A stretch of DNA of 43,954 bases from Burkholderiaceae bacterium (GCA_031291325.1 JARLJG010000019.1:1-43954); one strand, 5' to 3'. Shown: positions 7,462 through 16,492, numbered from the stretch's first letter. Notes: a model not told the origin generated them from the letters alone. Program-made: numbers and translations.

Positions 7462-10017
7462 ATGACATTCGACGTCGACCTCCATCGCACCACGATCACG
7501 CTGCGCGACCGCCTGGCCAATGGCAAGCCGTTCGAGATGAGCGTGATCGACGCCGGCCCGGAGCAGGGCGATAAATTTGAAGCGCCGACCATCGTCTTCA
7601 TCCACGGCTTCGGCGGACGCGCCGCCTATTGGGAATATCAGTTGGAGCAATTCCACGAATCGTACCGCGTGCTTGCGCTCGATTTGCGCGGGCATGGCTA
7701 TACCGATGCGCCGACCGAGGCCGATGGCGCGCGCTACGACGTGCCGGAACTGGTCGGCGATATCGAAGCGGCGCTGGAAGCGTTGCGGGTGCCGCAGCGC
7801 TTCATCCTGGTCTGCCACTCGTTCGGCGGCGCGCTGGCCTCTTGCTTCGTGAATCGGCATCCGCAGCGCGTGACGGCGCTGGTGATTATCGCCTCTGCGG
7901 TGCGCTTCCAATTGCGCTTGGCCGGACGGTTGCTGTTGCGCGTGCCGCCGGCGCTGCTGACATGGATGCGGGAGGTATTGCCCTACTTTGGATTTAATGC
8001 CGCCAAGGTGTATCCGCCCGCGCACGTGGTGTACCTGCAAAACCGCAACGGCTTGGCGGTTTGGGACGGCGCCGAATTGCTGCGCGCGATCAAGATCCCC
8101 AGCATGGTGATCCTCGGCCAGCGCGACACGCTGTTTTCCGACGCCTCGTACAAGGAAGTGGCGCGCCTGATTCCGGCGGCGGAAGAAGTGGTGATCCCGG
8201 TGTCCGCGCATCAAGTGATGGTCGAGCGGCCGGACGCGGTCAATCGCGCCATCGTCCGCTTTCTGCAAGCGCAAAGCGACCCGCTGCAGGTGGCGCAAGA
8301 AAAAGCCGCGCAAAAAGCCGAGCGCCGCGCCGCCCGCAAGGCGCTGGAAGCCGAGCGCCCTTGGCTGAAGTTCTACGACAGCCGCACGCCATACCGGATC
8401 AAGCCGCCGACCGTGCCGCTGCCGCGCCTGCTGGAAGCGACCGCGCGCCGCTTCGGGAAAACCGCTGCACTCGACTATCTGGGCGGGCGCATGACCTGGC
8501 ACGAATTGGACAGAGAAGCGAATCGCTTCGCCAACGGCTTGCAGACCTTGCATGTGCAGCCGGGCGAACGGGTGTTGCTGACGATGCCGAATATTCCGCA
8601 ATGGGTCATTGCCTATTTCGGCGTGCAGAAGGCCGGCGCGGTGGCAGTCCTGGCCGATCCCGGCAGCGCCGCCGAACTGTTGTTGACGCGCGTCGCCGCG
8701 ACTGGCAGCGTGGTCCTGGTCACCACCACCGATCGCTACCGCGAATTGCGCGATCTGTTGCGCGACGATGCGCGTGCAACCGGCCTGCGTCGCGTAGTGT
8801 TTGCATCGCAGATGGATTATCTCGGCTGGCCCGACAAGATCAAGTTCGGCCTGTTGCGCAACGTGCAGGAAGGGCATTGGTTGCCGTGGTTTCGGCGCGA
8901 CGCCAGGAACAAGAAGACCGAGCGCCGCTTCCTGCATTTCAAGCAGGTATTGGCGCGCGGGCATGCGTTTGCGCCGGACGTGGCGCAGTCGGTGGAGGCC
9001 ACCGCCGCCATCGTCTATACCTTCGGCACCGGCGGCGCGCCGATGCCGGTTCCGCTGTCGCACCGCAACCTGGCGGCGAATGCGCTGCAGTTGCGCCATT
9101 GGCTGCCGGAATCGCGTCCCGGCGACGAGCGCTTCCTGGCGCAGCAAGTGTTTTCGTCGGCCTATGGCTTGAGCGGCTTGCTGCATTTGGCCGTGTATCT
9201 GGGGGCCACGTTGATCCTGTTGCCGAGCGCCGACCTGCCGCTGTTGCTGCGCACGGTGCGAAAGACGCGCCCGACCTATTTTCCGACCACGCCGCGCATG
9301 GTGCGCCTGCTGACCCACACTGCGGGTGTGCGCCGCTACGGGCTGGCGTCGATCCGCGTGTGCGCGGTCAGCGGCTCGCCGTTGGCGCAGGAAATCCGCG
9401 AGGAGTTCGAAAAAATTACGCGCGGCCGCTTGATCGAAGCCTATGGCTTGACCGAAGCGGCGCCGGCGGCATTGGCGATGCCGGTGGCGGCGCGCCGCCA
9501 GATCGGCTCGGTCGGCTTGCCGCTGCCGGATACCGAGGCCAGGATCGTCGACCTCGATAGCGGCGTCGATGCGCCACCGGAAGTAATGGGCGAGTTGTGG
9601 CTGCGCGGGCCGCAGGTTTTCAGCGGCTACGACGGCGGCGACCCGCGCGGCACATCGCTATCGGCGTCGCGCCTGCAAAACGGCTGGCTCGCCACCGGCG
9701 ACATCGCCAGCATGGACGAGGATGGCTTTTTCACCGTCGTCGACCGCAAGGAAAACATGGTCGTGCGCGATGGGCAGCGCATATTTCCGCGCCAGATCGA
9801 GGAAGTGTTGTTTGAACACCCCAGCGTTTCGATGGCATGGGTGCGGCGCGAGCAAGACGGCACTGGGCGGATTCATTTGCGCGCGCACGTTTTGCTGCAT
9901 CGCAACATGTCTGTTGCAGTCGAGGAACTCCTCAAATACTGCGCAAAACGCTTGCACGCAAGCGCTGTGCCCGATAGCATCTGCTTGGAGCCGCAGGAAT
10001 CCGGGAATCCGGATTGA
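7462..10017 (+). CDS. Alpha/beta hydrolase fused to a degenerate acyl-CoA ligase (AMP-binding) domain
   Basis: An 851-residue two-domain protein. Residues 1-270 are an alpha/beta hydrolase with oxyanion segment HGFGG (48-52), nucleophile elbow CHSFGG (Ser120), acid D222 (GQRD) and His250, so the triad looks intact. A charged Ala/Lys/Arg linker (275-300) leads to an ANL adenylate-forming domain (about 310-851). The ANL motifs are degraded. The P-loop-like A3 motif is YTFGTGGAPMP with no Thr-Thr and no Lys. The A8 region reads DRKENMVVRDGQ, and the C-terminal PKxxxGK lysine motif is absent. The ligase half is thus predicted to bind acyl-AMP-like ligands poorly or not to catalyse, while the hydrolase half could be active. 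It precedes fadD by 107 bp on the same strand, suggesting a role in acyl or lipid metabolism. The function is unproven. Confidence 0.85.
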   Translation: MTFDVDLHRTTITLRDRLANGKPFEMSVIDAGPEQGDKFEAPTIVFIHGFGGRAAYWEYQLEQFHESYRVLALDLRGHGYTDAPTEADGARYDVPELVGDIEAALEALRVPQRFILVCHSFGGALASCFVNRHPQRVTALVIIASAVRFQLRLAGRLLLRVPPALLTWMREVLPYFGFNAAKVYPPAHVVYLQNRNGLAVWDGAELLRAIKIPSMVILGQRDTLFSDASYKEVARLIPAAEEVVIPVSAHQVMVERPDAVNRAIVRFLQAQSDPLQVAQEKAAQKAERRAARKALEAERPWLKFYDSRTPYRIKPPTVPLPRLLEATARRFGKTAALDYLGGRMTWHELDREANRFANGLQTLHVQPGERVLLTMPNIPQWVIAYFGVQKAGAVAVLADPGSAAELLLTRVAATGSVVLVTTTDRYRELRDLLRDDARATGLRRVVFASQMDYLGWPDKIKFGLLRNVQEGHWLPWFRRDARNKKTERRFLHFKQVLARGHAFAPDVAQSVEATAAIVYTFGTGGAPMPVPLSHRNLAANALQLRHWLPESRPGDERFLAQQVFSSAYGLSGLLHLAVYLGATLILLPSADLPLLLRTVRKTRPTYFPTTPRMVRLLTHTAGVRRYGLASIRVCAVSGSPLAQEIREEFEKITRGRLIEAYGLTEAAPAALAMPVAARRQIGSVGLPLPDTEARIVDLDSGVDAPPEVMGELWLRGPQVFSGYDGGDPRGTSLSASRLQNGWLATGDIASMDEDGFFTVVDRKENMVVRDGQRIFPRQIEEVLFEHPSVSMAWVRREQDGTGRIHLRAHVLLHRNMSVAVEELLKYCAKRLHASAVPDSICLEPQESGNPD

Positions 10018-10124
10018 CCGGCGCGCAGCGATCAGATCAGGGCATCGCTATAATTCGTGGTGGCCGGCCCGAGTTTTTAGCGAAGTCCATCAATTAAAAC
10101 AGACAACTATTTTCGAGACAGATA

Positions 10125-11807
10125 ATGGATAAATTTTGGCTAAAGTCGTATCCGAAGGGCGTTCCCGCCGAGATTGATTACACCCAGTACCGCTCCCTGG
10201 TTCACTTGCTGGAAGAGGCATTTCGCAAATATGCGGCGCGCAACGCTTATGTTTGCATGGATAAATTCATCACCTTCGCCGAAGTCGATGAAATGTCCAA
10301 GAAATTGGGCGCATGGTTGCAAAGCAAAGGGCTGAAAAAAGGCGCGCGCGTGGCCGTCATGCTGCCGAACGTGCTGCAATATCCGATTACGATCGCCGCC
10401 GTTTTGCGTGCCGGTTACACCGTGGTGAACGTGAATCCGCTCTACACGCCGCGCGAGTTGGAGCATCAGCTCAACGACTCCGGCGCGGAAGCGATCGTCA
10501 TCCTGGAAAATTTTGCGGTCACGCTCGAACATGTGCTGGCCAAGACCCAGGTCAAACATGTGGTGGTGGCGCGCATGGGTGACTTGCTGGGCGGCGTCAA
10601 GGGAATGATCGTCAACTTCGTCGTGCGCAACGTCAAGAAAATGGTGCCGGCGTTTTCCCTGCCGACCGCCGTGCAATTCAAGCAGGTGCTGTCGGCGGGC
10701 AGCAAGTTGAGCTTGAAGCCGGTCGATCTCGGGCACGACGATGTTGCGTTTTTGCAGTACACCGGCGGCACCACGGGTGTCTCGAAAGGGGCGACTCTGA
10801 CGCATCGCAACGTAATCGCCAACGTGCTGCAATCGGACGCCTGGCTGCAGCCGGCGCTGGAAAAAGAACCCAAGGTCGAACAGTTGATCGTGGTCTGCGC
10901 ATTGCCGCTGTACCACATCTTCGCGCTGACTTCGTGCTGTCTGCTGGGCACACGCGCCGGCGCGCTGAATATCCTGATACCGAATCCGCGCGATATTCCT
11001 GGATTCGTCAAGGAATTGGCCAAATATAAATTCAACATGTTCCCGGCGGTCAATACCCTGTTCAACGGCTTGTTGAACAACGCGGAATTTGCCAAGCTGG
11101 ATTTTTCCAGCCTCAAGGTCAGCAATGGCGGCGGCATGGCGGTGCAGCGCTCGGTGGCCGACCGCTGGATCGCATTGACCGGCTGCCCGATTGCCGAAGG
11201 TTACGGCTTGTCGGAAACCTCGCCGCTGGCCACCTGCAATCCGGCTGACACCAAGGAATACACCGGCTCCATCGGCCTGCCGGCGCCATCGACCGAAATC
11301 GCCATTCTCGACGATGCCGGCAACCCGGTGCCGTTGGGCGAGCGCGGCGAAATCGCCATACGCGGCCCGCAGGTGATGGCGGGCTATTGGAACCGGCCGG
11401 ACGAAACCGCCAAGGTGATGACCGCCGACGGCTTCTTCAAATCGGGCGATGTCGGCATCATGGACGAGCGCGGCTATACCAAGATCGTCGACCGCAAGAA
11501 AGACATGATCCTGGTGTCCGGCTTCAACGTGTTCCCGACCGAGATCGAAGAAGTGGTTTCCGCGCATCCGGGCGTGCTGGAGTGCGCCTGTGTCGGCGTG
11601 CCGGACGCCCATTCCGGCGAGGCAGTCAAAGTGTTCATCGTGCGCAAGGACCCGGCCCTCACAGCCGAGCAAGTGATCGAATATTGCAAGGAAGAGCTCA
11701 CCGCCTACAAGAAGCCGAAGTACATCGAATTCCGCACTGAATTGCCGAAATCGAACGTCGGCAAGATTCTGCGGCGCGAACTGCGCGACCAAAAGAAAGC
11801 TGCGTAG
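10125..11807 (+). CDS. fadD: Long-chain fatty-acid--CoA ligase
   Basis: A 560-residue AMP-forming acyl-CoA synthetase. It activates fatty acids to acyl-CoA for beta-oxidation or phospholipid synthesis at the inner membrane. All ANL core motifs are intact: YTGGTTGVSKG at 212-222, EGYGLSETSP near 360, GFFKSGD near 440, and the catalytic Lys547 in PKSNVGKILRREL. Length matches FadD. It follows the hydrolase/pseudoligase fusion by 107 bp; the gap contains a TATAAT at 10051-10056 that could serve as a -10 box. An intrinsic terminator follows. fadD is the usual name, but paralogues are common in this group. Confidence 0.93.
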   Translation: MDKFWLKSYPKGVPAEIDYTQYRSLVHLLEEAFRKYAARNAYVCMDKFITFAEVDEMSKKLGAWLQSKGLKKGARVAVMLPNVLQYPITIAAVLRAGYTVVNVNPLYTPRELEHQLNDSGAEAIVILENFAVTLEHVLAKTQVKHVVVARMGDLLGGVKGMIVNFVVRNVKKMVPAFSLPTAVQFKQVLSAGSKLSLKPVDLGHDDVAFLQYTGGTTGVSKGATLTHRNVIANVLQSDAWLQPALEKEPKVEQLIVVCALPLYHIFALTSCCLLGTRAGALNILIPNPRDIPGFVKELAKYKFNMFPAVNTLFNGLLNNAEFAKLDFSSLKVSNGGGMAVQRSVADRWIALTGCPIAEGYGLSETSPLATCNPADTKEYTGSIGLPAPSTEIAILDDAGNPVPLGERGEIAIRGPQVMAGYWNRPDETAKVMTADGFFKSGDVGIMDERGYTKIVDRKKDMILVSGFNVFPTEIEEVVSAHPGVLECACVGVPDAHSGEAVKVFIVRKDPALTAEQVIEYCKEELTAYKKPKYIEFRTELPKSNVGKILRRELRDQKKAA

Positions 11808-11825
11808 GCGTTAAGGCGTCGCATC

Positions 11826-11860
11826 GAAAAAAACCGCCAGTGGTCCTGGCGGTTTTTTTT
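11826..11860 (+). terminator. Intrinsic terminator after fadD
   Basis: An A-run, then stem AAACCGCCAG, a short loop, CTGGCGGTTT and a run of T, starting 19 nt after the fadD stop. The A and T flanks make it potentially bidirectional, so it could also stop transcription arriving from the minus-strand nuclease gene. Confidence 0.9.
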
Positions 11861-11949
11861 CGACCTTGTTACTGATCTTGTCTCATTGGTTTTGCAGCAC
11901 ACAGGAAACAAAGATGTGGAGTGAAAATAGGCGTAACGCGGTAAGGAGG

Positions 11950-12054
11950 TAGGGCGTCAATAGCGAAGCGTATTGCGCCGCATGTTGCCGTCGCGCGCAA
12001 CGTACGCGTGCAACGGCCACATACGGCGCAATAGATAAAACCCATTGCGCCCTA
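11950..12054. repeat. 105-bp imperfect inverted repeat
   Basis: The left arm begins TAGGGCGTCAATAGCG and continues through TATTGCGCCGCATG. The complement of the right arm begins TAGGGCGCAATGGG and continues through TATTGCGCCGTATG. Together the arms would fold as one long, imperfect hairpin. It fills most of the gap between the fadD terminator and the nuclease gene. No ORF is present. This form is typical of dispersed intergenic repeats; only one copy is in the window. Confidence 0.7.
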
Positions 12055-12068
12055 CAGCACTGCATAAT

Positions 12069-12956
12069 TTACGCCTCATAGTCATTTCGACTTACAGTCG
12101 CTTGCAGCCATTCTACCAAATCGTTATAGTCATTTAGGCCCATTTTTGCGCCCAAGATGCGCTGATACTCGACTGCGCCAGCGGTAAAGAATGATGACGT
12201 GATTACTAAACCTTTGTTTGCCTTATTCGTTTCCAGTACACTGTGTAGCCCTCGGACGACTTCAACACCCACCTTCCGTTCACGGCTGTATCGCTTGCAT
12301 TCAGCAATGACCAAGAGAGAAGTCATAGGATTTTTAAGCTCGGCAAAGAAGTCAAATCCTCCATCCTTAGAGGCTGGAGTGAGTGTGACTTGGAATCCTC
12401 GCTTCTCGAAAAGGCGAGCCACAAGCTCTTCAAATTTTCTAGGATGCAACTCATACATAAGGTCTGGCTGAGATGCTAATAGCGCAATTAGTTCTTCATT
12501 CGTGTCTTGAAAAATCTCAATCTGGGCGGCTTTTGGCGCATCCTGTTGATACAATATTTTCGTGCTTGCGCTTGTTCCATGTATGGCACGCAAGTATGCC
12601 AATAAAGTATCCTTAGCGGCACTATCCACCCTATCTTGCGGCGTGAGGCCAGTAATCCCCGCACGTTGAAATTGTTCAATGAGCAGTTCCGGAGGCATCT
12701 TTAGGTCATCAGCGAAGCGCTCCAATGTTCCTGGCAACCCAATGCGTGTGCGATTTGGATCCCTACCGTAAATGGCATCAAGTAATCTTGTCGACTCTGG
12801 TCGGGAGACTGAGCTTGGTACCAAGGGAAGGTCTTTTGCACGAGTCGACTGTGCGAGACGCTTAAATATGCCGTTCTTTTTGTCGTATCGCATTTCGTGG
12901 CGGAGATGGTAGAAGTTATGCACCATTCTATCTGTGATAGATTCAGTAGGGAGCAA
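12069..12956 (-). CDS. IF2-N-like domain fused to Mrr-type restriction endonuclease domain
   Basis: A 295-residue protein. Residues 76-127 match the N-terminal domain of bacterial translation initiation factor IF2: TLERFADDLKMPPELLIEQF, then AGI, then a DxV segment and LLAYLRAIHG. Residues 165-285 are an Mrr_cat-like PD-(D/E)xK nuclease domain: PRKFEELVARLFEKRGF with E176, SKDGGFDFFAE with D202, and VIAECKRYS giving the ExK pair E219/K221. The nuclease residues look complete. The first 70 residues are unassigned. No methyltransferase or specificity gene is adjacent, so it would be a solitary, perhaps type IV-like or modification-dependent enzyme; that is inference. Base composition is visibly lower in GC than its neighbours, consistent with transfer. 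The start is a TTG at 12956; an ATG at 12926 is an alternative. Neither has a strong ribosome-binding site. Confidence 0.8.
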   Translation of the reverse strand: MLPTESITDRMVHNFYHLRHEMRYDKKNGIFKRLAQSTRAKDLPLVPSSVSRPESTRLLDAIYGRDPNRTRIGLPGTLERFADDLKMPPELLIEQFQRAGITGLTPQDRVDSAAKDTLLAYLRAIHGTSASTKILYQQDAPKAAQIEIFQDTNEELIALLASQPDLMYELHPRKFEELVARLFEKRGFQVTLTPASKDGGFDFFAELKNPMTSLLVIAECKRYSRERKVGVEVVRGLHSVLETNKANKGLVITSSFFTAGAVEYQRILGAKMGLNDYNDLVEWLQATVSRNDYEA

Positions 12957-13121
12957 ATTAGCTTCGCGGCATTCGCCCCAGCGACTGCTTATGGTTAGTT
13001 GTCAATTCTACTCGAAAGCAAAATGACAGCATGCAATCTTTTCCCGTCATTGAGACACGATGGCCGCCAACAAGAAAGCAAGCCATACGAAATTGCGCCA
13101 AAATCGATGCCGCAAGATCGC

Positions 13122-13523
13122 TCAAATCGCCGGCAATTGCCTCGGTTTCCGCTTTTCGTCAGTGGCGACATAGGTCAACGTCGCTTCGGTCACCTTGACC
13201 GTCTCAACCTGCAGGCGGTTGCGTTCTGCATAGACTTCGACGTACACGGTAATCGAGGTGTTGCCGACCTTGACGATGTCGGCGTAGAAAGACAGCAAGT
13301 CGCCCACGAATACCGGCTGCTTGAACAAGAACGAATTGACCGCTATGGTCGCCACGCGGCCATTCGCGCGGCGCACTGCGGGCAGCGAGCCGGCAATGTC
13401 GACCTGCGCCATGATCCAGCCGCCGAACACGTCGCCATGCACATTGGCGTCGGCTGGCGATGGCATCACGCGCAAGGTCGGCATTTTTCCTTCCGGCAGG
13501 CTGGTGCGGATATCGTCAGACAT
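13122..13523 (-). CDS. Acyl-CoA thioesterase, hotdog fold (YciA-like)
   Basis: A 133-residue single hotdog-domain acyl-CoA thioesterase. It shows the family segment ADANVHGDVFGGWIMAQVDIA, with the helix that carries the catalytic Asp, and later VGDLLSFYADIVKVGNTS. Members hydrolyse acyl-CoA to free acid and CoA in the cytoplasm. The ATG at 13523 has a perfect AGGAGG 7 nt upstream; a frame extension to 13547 would swallow that site. It is divergent from the Atm1-like exporter gene with a 68-bp gap. Confidence 0.9.
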   Translation of the reverse strand: MSDDIRTSLPEGKMPTLRVMPSPADANVHGDVFGGWIMAQVDIAGSLPAVRRANGRVATIAVNSFLFKQPVFVGDLLSFYADIVKVGNTSITVYVEVYAERNRLQVETVKVTEATLTYVATDEKRKPRQLPAI

Positions 13524-13591
13524 TGATGTTCCTCCTTGAAATTTCATAAATCGCTACAATACCCAGAGAATAAACCAATTCGATCGTTACC

Positions 13592-15439
13592 ATGCGCCGC
13601 CAATCTGCAATCCCTCCCGCACCTGCGGCCAACCAAGCCACCCGCAACGACTGGGCGACGTTAAAGACGCTGTTGCCGTATCTGTGGGCATATAAATGGC
13701 GGGTGTCGCTGGCGATGGTGTTTCTGGTGGGGGCCAAGCTGGCCAATGTCGGCGTGCCGCTGGTGTTGAAGAAGTTGATCGATGGCTTGTCGATCACGCC
13801 TAACAATCCGCAAGCGCTGTTGGTGCTGCCGCTGGGACTCTTGCTGGCCTACGGCGGCTTGCGGCTTTGCACGACGGTGTTTACCGAGCTGCGCGAGTTC
13901 GTATTTGCCAAGGTGACGCAGCGCGCGGTGCGCACGATTGCCTTGCAGGTGTTCCGCCATTTGCATGCATTGTCGCTGCGCTTCCATTTGAACCGGCAGA
14001 CCGGCGGCATGACGCGCGATATCGAACGCGGCACGCGCGGGATTTCGTCGCTGGTCTCGTATTCGCTGTTTTCCATCTTGCCGACCCTGGTCGAAATTAC
14101 GCTGGTGCTGGGTTACCTGGTTACGCACTACAACGGCTGGTTCGCGGCGATCACCGCCGTCGCCTTGTGCAGCTACATCGCCTTCACGGTGACGGTGACC
14201 GAGTGGCGCACGCACTTCCGGCGCACCATGAACGATCTCGATTCCAAGGCCAATACCAAGGCCATCGATTCGCTGATTAACTATGAGACGGTCAAATACT
14301 TCTGCAACGAAGATTACGAGGCCGAACGCTACGACCAGGGCTTGAAGCGGTATGAAACGGCGGCGGTCAAATCGCAATCGTCGCTGTCGCTGTTGAATAC
14401 CGGGCAATCGACGATCATCGCCGTCGCCGTGACCTTGATCCTGTGGCGCGCGACGCAAGGCGTGATCGATCATTCGATGACCTTGGGCGATCTGGTGCTG
14501 GTCAATTCCTTCATGATCCAGCTCTACATTCCGCTCAATTTCCTGGGTGTGCTGTATCGCGAAATCAAGCAAAGCCTGGCCGATATGGAGCGTCTGTTTT
14601 CCCTGCTGGAGCAGCATCGGGAAATCGCCGATGCGTCGGACGCCAAGCCGCTGCGCCATGAAGGCGCGGAAGTGCGCTTCTCGCATGTCGATTTTTCGTA
14701 CGAGAGCAAGCGCCAGATCTTGTTCGATGTCGACTTCACGATTGCCGCCGGCACCACCACGGCGGTGGTCGGGCATAGCGGCTCCGGCAAGTCGACGCTG
14801 TCGCGCCTGCTGTTTCGCTTCTACGACATCAACGACGGCCAGATCAGCATCGACGGCCAGGATTTGCGCGATGTGACGCAAGCGTCCTTGCGCCGGTCGA
14901 TCGGCATCGTGCCGCAGGACACGGTGTTGTTCAACGACACCATCGAGTACAACATCCGCTACGGCAAGCCGGACGCCGGCAAGGAAGAAGTGGTGGCGGC
15001 GGCCAAGGCCGCGTATATCCACGATTTTATCGAAACCCTGCCGGATGGCTATGAGACGATGGTCGGCGAACGCGGCTTGAAGTTGTCGGGCGGCGAAAAG
15101 CAGCGCGTGGCGATTGCCCGCACCGTGTTGAAAAATCCGGCGATCCTGATTTTCGACGAGGCGACTTCGGCGCTCGACTCCAAGGCCGAGCAGGCGATCC
15201 AGGCGCAATTGAAGGAAATTGCCCGCAATCGCACCACGCTGGTCATCGCGCATCGCTTGTCGACGATAGCCGACGCTGCGCAAATCCTGGTGCTGGAACA
15301 TGGGCGCATCGTCGAGCGCGGCACGCACGCGCAATTGCTGGCGGCCAACGGCGCTTACGCGCAGATGTGGGAGCGCCAGCAAGCGCGGCCCGACGAAAGC
15401 GACGCGTCGCCCGTCGACGAAGACGCCTTGCTGGCCTGA
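13592..15439 (+). CDS. ABC exporter of the Atm1/HMT1 type (fused permease and ATPase)
   Basis: A 615-residue half-transporter. Residues 30-330 form the six-helix type I exporter membrane domain, with family segments NRQTGGMTRDIERGTRG (135-151) and NYETVKYFCNEDYE (230-243) characteristic of the Atm1/ABCB7 group. Residues 360-595 are the nucleotide-binding domain: Walker A GHSGSGKST (394-402), signature LSGGEKQR (498-505), Walker B ILIFDE (518-523) and an H-loop in IAHRLST. Bacterial Atm1-like proteins export glutathione derivatives or metal-thiol complexes. It would act as a homodimer in the inner membrane. It stands alone, 62 bp before a LysR gene; no substrate can be assigned. Confidence 0.92.
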   Translation: MRRQSAIPPAPAANQATRNDWATLKTLLPYLWAYKWRVSLAMVFLVGAKLANVGVPLVLKKLIDGLSITPNNPQALLVLPLGLLLAYGGLRLCTTVFTELREFVFAKVTQRAVRTIALQVFRHLHALSLRFHLNRQTGGMTRDIERGTRGISSLVSYSLFSILPTLVEITLVLGYLVTHYNGWFAAITAVALCSYIAFTVTVTEWRTHFRRTMNDLDSKANTKAIDSLINYETVKYFCNEDYEAERYDQGLKRYETAAVKSQSSLSLLNTGQSTIIAVAVTLILWRATQGVIDHSMTLGDLVLVNSFMIQLYIPLNFLGVLYREIKQSLADMERLFSLLEQHREIADASDAKPLRHEGAEVRFSHVDFSYESKRQILFDVDFTIAAGTTTAVVGHSGSGKSTLSRLLFRFYDINDGQISIDGQDLRDVTQASLRRSIGIVPQDTVLFNDTIEYNIRYGKPDAGKEEVVAAAKAAYIHDFIETLPDGYETMVGERGLKLSGGEKQRVAIARTVLKNPAILIFDEATSALDSKAEQAIQAQLKEIARNRTTLVIAHRLSTIADAAQILVLEHGRIVERGTHAQLLAANGAYAQMWERQQARPDESDASPVDEDALLA

Positions 15440-15501
15440 GTTGCGCGCCGCTGTCGCAAAAATCGGATGTTGGCGGGACTGATCCGCGCTAACATAGCGG
15501 C

Positions 15502-16479
15502 ATGGAAACCAAATGGCTGGAAGATTTTATCTCGCTCGCTGAGACGCATAGTTTCAGCCGCTCGGCGGAATTGCGGCATGTGACGCAGCCCGCATTTTCG
15601 CGCCGCATCCAATCGCTGGAGGCATGGCTGGGCGCCGACTTGATCGATCGGACTTCTTACCCGACCCGTTTGACGCCGTCCGGCGAAGTGTTTTACGAAC
15701 AGGCGCTGGACATGCTGGCGCAAATCAATAACGTGCGGGCGCTGCTGCGCGGCAAGCGCCCGACCGCGCAAACCACGGTCGACTTTGCGGTGCCGCACAA
15801 CCTGTCGCTGACCTATATGCCGAAGTGGATGACGCGCCTGGAAACCGCGTTCGGCCCGATCAATACGCGCTTGATGGCCTTGAACGTGCACGATGCGGTG
15901 ATGACCATCGTCGAGGGCGGCTGCGATTTGCTGTTGTGCTATCACCATCCGCGCCAGCCGGTGCAGCTCGACGCCAGCCGCTACGAAATGATCGTGCTCG
16001 GCAGCGAGGCCTTGCGTGCCTATGCGCAGTGCGACAAGAGCGGCGCGCCGCTGTTGCGCCTGCCGGGCAGTGCCGAGCAACCGTTGCCGTTTCTTTCCTA
16101 TACCGGCAATGCTTATCTGGGACGGATGGTCGAGCTGATCCTGGCCGACAGCAAGAAGCCCTTGTTCCTGGAGAAGCGCTACGAAACCGATATGGCCGAA
16201 GGCTTGAAGATGATGGCGCTGGAAGGCCACGGCATCGTCTTCCTGCCGGAGTCGGCGGTCACGCGCGAAGTGAAGCTGAAGCAATTGGCGCGCGCCGACG
16301 GCGGTCAGCCCGAGTGGGAAGTGAACCTGGAGATCCGGCTCTACCGCGAGCGGCCATCGGCGACGCGGCCCGGCAAGCCGGTGGTCGGTCGGCTCTGGGA
16401 TTATCTGGTCGGGCAATTTGCTGCGAAGCCGTCGGCAAGCGCACGCCGGCGCAAGACAGAAATTAAACCGCTAAAATAA
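15502..16479 (+). CDS. LysR-family regulator, HypT/YjiE-like
   Basis: A 325-residue LysR-type transcription factor. The N-terminal winged helix-turn-helix (1-62) starts METKWLEDFISLAETHSFSRSAE and includes VTQPAFSRRIQSLE. A substrate-binding co-inducer domain follows (about 92-300). The N-terminus and the segments FLSYTGNAYLGRMV and LEGHGIVFLPESAV resemble E. coli HypT/YjiE, a hypochlorite-responsive regulator, so it belongs to that subgroup. Whether it senses oxidants here is not known. The basic tail after 310 is extra. It is on the same strand as, and 145 bp upstream of, the glutamate dehydrogenase gene, whose leader holds a palindrome that could be its target. Confidence 0.88.
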   Translation: METKWLEDFISLAETHSFSRSAELRHVTQPAFSRRIQSLEAWLGADLIDRTSYPTRLTPSGEVFYEQALDMLAQINNVRALLRGKRPTAQTTVDFAVPHNLSLTYMPKWMTRLETAFGPINTRLMALNVHDAVMTIVEGGCDLLLCYHHPRQPVQLDASRYEMIVLGSEALRAYAQCDKSGAPLLRLPGSAEQPLPFLSYTGNAYLGRMVELILADSKKPLFLEKRYETDMAEGLKMMALEGHGIVFLPESAVTREVKLKQLARADGGQPEWEVNLEIRLYRERPSATRPGKPVVGRLWDYLVGQFAAKPSASARRRKTEIKPLK

Positions 16480-16492
16480 TTGCTGTTTTGAA

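Noticed and set aside
7432-9318. A 628-codon minus-strand open frame opposite the hydrolase-ligase fusion
   Set aside because: Composition is antisense-like and the plus-strand gene is clearly real on motifs.
10140-11792. A 550-codon minus-strand open frame opposite fadD
   Set aside because: Mirror frame of a well-conserved gene; no recognisable domain.
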